A stretch of DNA of 64,000 nucleotides from Zonotrichia leucophrys gambelii (Eukaryota > Chordata > Aves > Passeriformes > Passerellidae). A program made the position numbers and the translations under genes. The notes under the pieces were generated by a model. That model had not been told where the DNA came from. It worked only from the letters and a program-made list of their open reading frames with translations, and ran no database searches. Of the stretch, positions 61,780-64,000 are shown piece after piece; position 1 is the stretch's first letter, and each line of letters begins with the position of its first letter. The stretch is taken from assembly GCF_028769735.1 (NCBI RefSeq), contig NC_088173.1, positions 21,268,038 to 21,332,037 on the forward strand. The letters run 5' to 3'.

Positions 61780-64000
61780 TAGAAATCCTAAGTGAGTTAA
61801 AACCAAAACAGAAGCAAAAAAAACCCATTTTCACATTATCTCCTTACTACAAAATAATAATTTAGGTTTTTTCAAAAGTCCCTAAAACTTGAGAACTGGA
61901 GCTTCCTTAATAGATGCTGGGATTTCTTTAGGTGAGTTTTCAACATTTGTAGTTGGGGCATTTCAAATAAGAAATTGCAACCTATGAAAGAAAACGTTCT
62001 CATTTCCAAAAATCCACTGAACCTTTGTGTAGCAGTGGTCACTCCAAGGTGCCATGCAGCAAAAATTTATCCTTATTATTAGGAGCAAAGGAGCTTCTAC
62101 TCCTCCCTAACATAGCTACTGTGGTGTTGATGGTGATTTACTCGAAGTGTTCTGTGCACTCGTGCATCCCACAACTACAGGCAGCAGTCTCAAAAGTCTG
62201 TCTGCTACCAGATTTTCTAGGCTCTGAGAAAAACCAACAAAATTAAGATTGAAAGGAGGGAAAACAGTGCAACTGTCATTTTTTCACGTCACTGAAACAA
62301 TATTTTAGCTGTGGTGCCTCTGTGTTCTGCGATTTACCCTGATAACTCTGGATTTGTTTCCATGTCTTTACGTAAGGAGTGTGTTAATTCCACTGTGATT
62401 GTAGAGCAGAGATCGACCCCTAAGCCTGGCCATGACAGGACCACAGGGAAAAAGGAATGCTTCTAGCCCTGAGGAGAAATTGCAAAGATTGGAAGTGTTT
62501 TCTATTGGTGTGCTGAAGGATCTGAAGATGGGATGAAAGAGATTTCAGGACAGCATGTGACTTGTAGTACAGCTTTCAGCAAATCGAAACTATCTGCAAT
62601 TTCAGGCTTCAAAATTTTGATGTCAGTGTTTAGAACATGAACTCTTCATTTTCTTCCACTGTCATATTAACGTATATAAAATGAACATTGACATAGAAGT
62701 CATCTGTTATTCAAGCCCAATTTACAGACAAAAATCTATTTCAAGAGGATTGCATATTTAAGAGGATTGTGTTTTTGTAACTCTGACCTTCTCAGACTTG
62801 CAGTGAGGAAGTATATAAATATCTGTAAAATTTAAGAATTTATTTTTAATACAGAATTTGATACTATTTAAAAGATGTTGTAGGTGATTAACATTGAGAA
62901 AAATGACAAGAAAATTTATACACTAGTGAATACAACTAACAATCAAATAGCCAAACAAATCTAGTGACAACATGAACTTGAACTCATTTTGCATTTATAA
63001 GATGCTGACTGCCTTTGATGACTAAAGTGAAACTGTTTAATAGCATCAGGAATGTGTTAACTTACAAGATGTTTTATAGACCTAGTGCAAGGAATTTAAC
63101 TGCTGGATGAATTTTAGATAACGTTAAAATTATTTTGAATTGCTCTCACTCTAATAAATCTCCTGATGGTCATTCTTCTTTGTTGTTGTAGGGTAAGTTG
63201 TTTATTACCCTATCTATCAGGTCTGTCCAAAGGTAAATTAAATACTTCCTAGTCTGTACATTGTTAACTATTTTTTGGCTGCCATTTTATTCCTTATATT
63301 TTTATTTTTCTTTTTCTTTTATCGTGTGAGTTATTTGGGAAAGGAAGTTTATAGAGTCATCTGAGTCATCTTTTCCTTTTTTTTTCTCCTGTCATTCCCC
63401 TCATAATAACTTTTAAACCATATTGATCAGGTTGAGTCAAGTTGGGAAAAGAAACTAACTTTAGAAATACATTCTACCATGTTTATCCTAGTTAACAACT
63501 TTGCAAAATTAACTACTTAATTAGAATCTCGCAGAGAGAAAAGATGTTTTCAAGATGTGCTGCGCATAAATATTGTCAGGCTAACCTCTGTATGCATGCT
63601 GGCATGTCAGTTGATTTGTCTATTTGGTCCTTTCTCCATATACTGTGACTGTTATCTGGTAACATGTTATAGGAGATATGGGTTTACTGTAAAATATGAG
63701 AAAATTTTGGGGTGAGGAAAAGAAAAATGCAAAGGCAATGCTGAGAGACAGAAGACAGTTACAAGTTTCATTAGGCTGATGGCTCAAAGAGCAATCTACA
63801 CTCTTTATTTTTAGTTCTTGCTAGATATAGCCAAATGATTGTAATTTCTTCAATAAGAAAATTATGTAAGTTCAAAAAAGACACAGAAGAAAGCGAGGTG
63901 GATCATAAAATTTTTTCTGCAGAGAGAAGACTGAGTGTCTTCCACAGAGAACATCTCAGACGTGATGTAGGGTACGCAGGATTTAAACAGAAGTGTCAGA
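61780..64000. other. Intronic DNA to window end, no recognisable element
   Basis: AT-rich intron. I looked for the next FSTL5 exon and saw none. The frame at 62025-62246 lacks any domain. Confidence 0.6.

Larger units (their letters stand above)
40799..64000 (+). other. FSTL5: FSTL5 following intron, first 23.2 kb
   Basis: This is intron that runs off the window. I looked for the next exon, which should start in phase 1 and soon encode the cysteine-rich follistatin/Kazal domain, and did not see a reading frame with that cysteine pattern. FSTL5 is a very large gene in other vertebrates, so a long intron is expected. Repeats inside it are listed separately. Confidence 0.7.

Overview
The window is AT-rich vertebrate nuclear DNA, almost certainly from a bird. 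Three things point that way: several CR1 LINE fragments with the avian 3' end, solo LTRs of avian endogenous-retrovirus type, and two small exons that read as the avian orthologue of FSTL5 (follistatin-like 5). A passerine is my best guess from the LTR types, but I cannot prove it from the sequence. There is no bacterial or phage content, no CRISPR array, and no rRNA or tRNA gene that I can see.

The only gene I can support is the 5' end of FSTL5 on the + strand. The first coding exon (22303-22422, with 10 nt of 5' UTR from 22293) encodes the start methionine, a signal peptide and the first mature residues. The second coding exon (40765-40798) is only 34 nt long and has a tandem CAGCAG acceptor. 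The 18.3 kb between them is an intron. Everything after 40798 is the start of the next intron; I did not find the Kazal/follistatin exon, so it should lie beyond the window. The 22 kb before 22293 must hold the intron to an unseen 5' UTR exon, or that exon itself.

Layout. 1-22292: upstream DNA with a 1.07 kb antisense CR1 copy (4984-6057), a short sense CR1 tail (7838-8030), a long AT-rich hairpin (13185-13247) and an unclassified GC-richer block (about 16195-17270). 22423-40764: intron with a sense CR1 tail (24711-24880), two sense-oriented solo LTRs (25017-25511 and 29043-30050), clustered short duplications near 28500-28626 and an antisense CR1 fragment (31499-31651). 40799-64000: intron with a probable LTR (about 47624-47870), a 57-bp element with 14-bp perfect terminal inverted repeats and a 5-bp target duplication (48938-48994), an antisense CR1 with an unbroken C-terminal reading frame (50650-50981), a three-copy 90-bp tandem repeat (58455-58724) and an antisense solo LTR (61400-61779).

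I found no new multi-gene system. The observations most worth a second look are the 57-bp TIR/TSD element, the 90-bp triplication, the NAGNAG acceptor of the FSTL5 micro-exon, the two sense-strand LTRs inside the FSTL5 intron, and the unclassified GC-richer block 5-6 kb upstream of the first coding exon. All other open reading frames longer than about 60 codons look like chance frames or frames across repeats.
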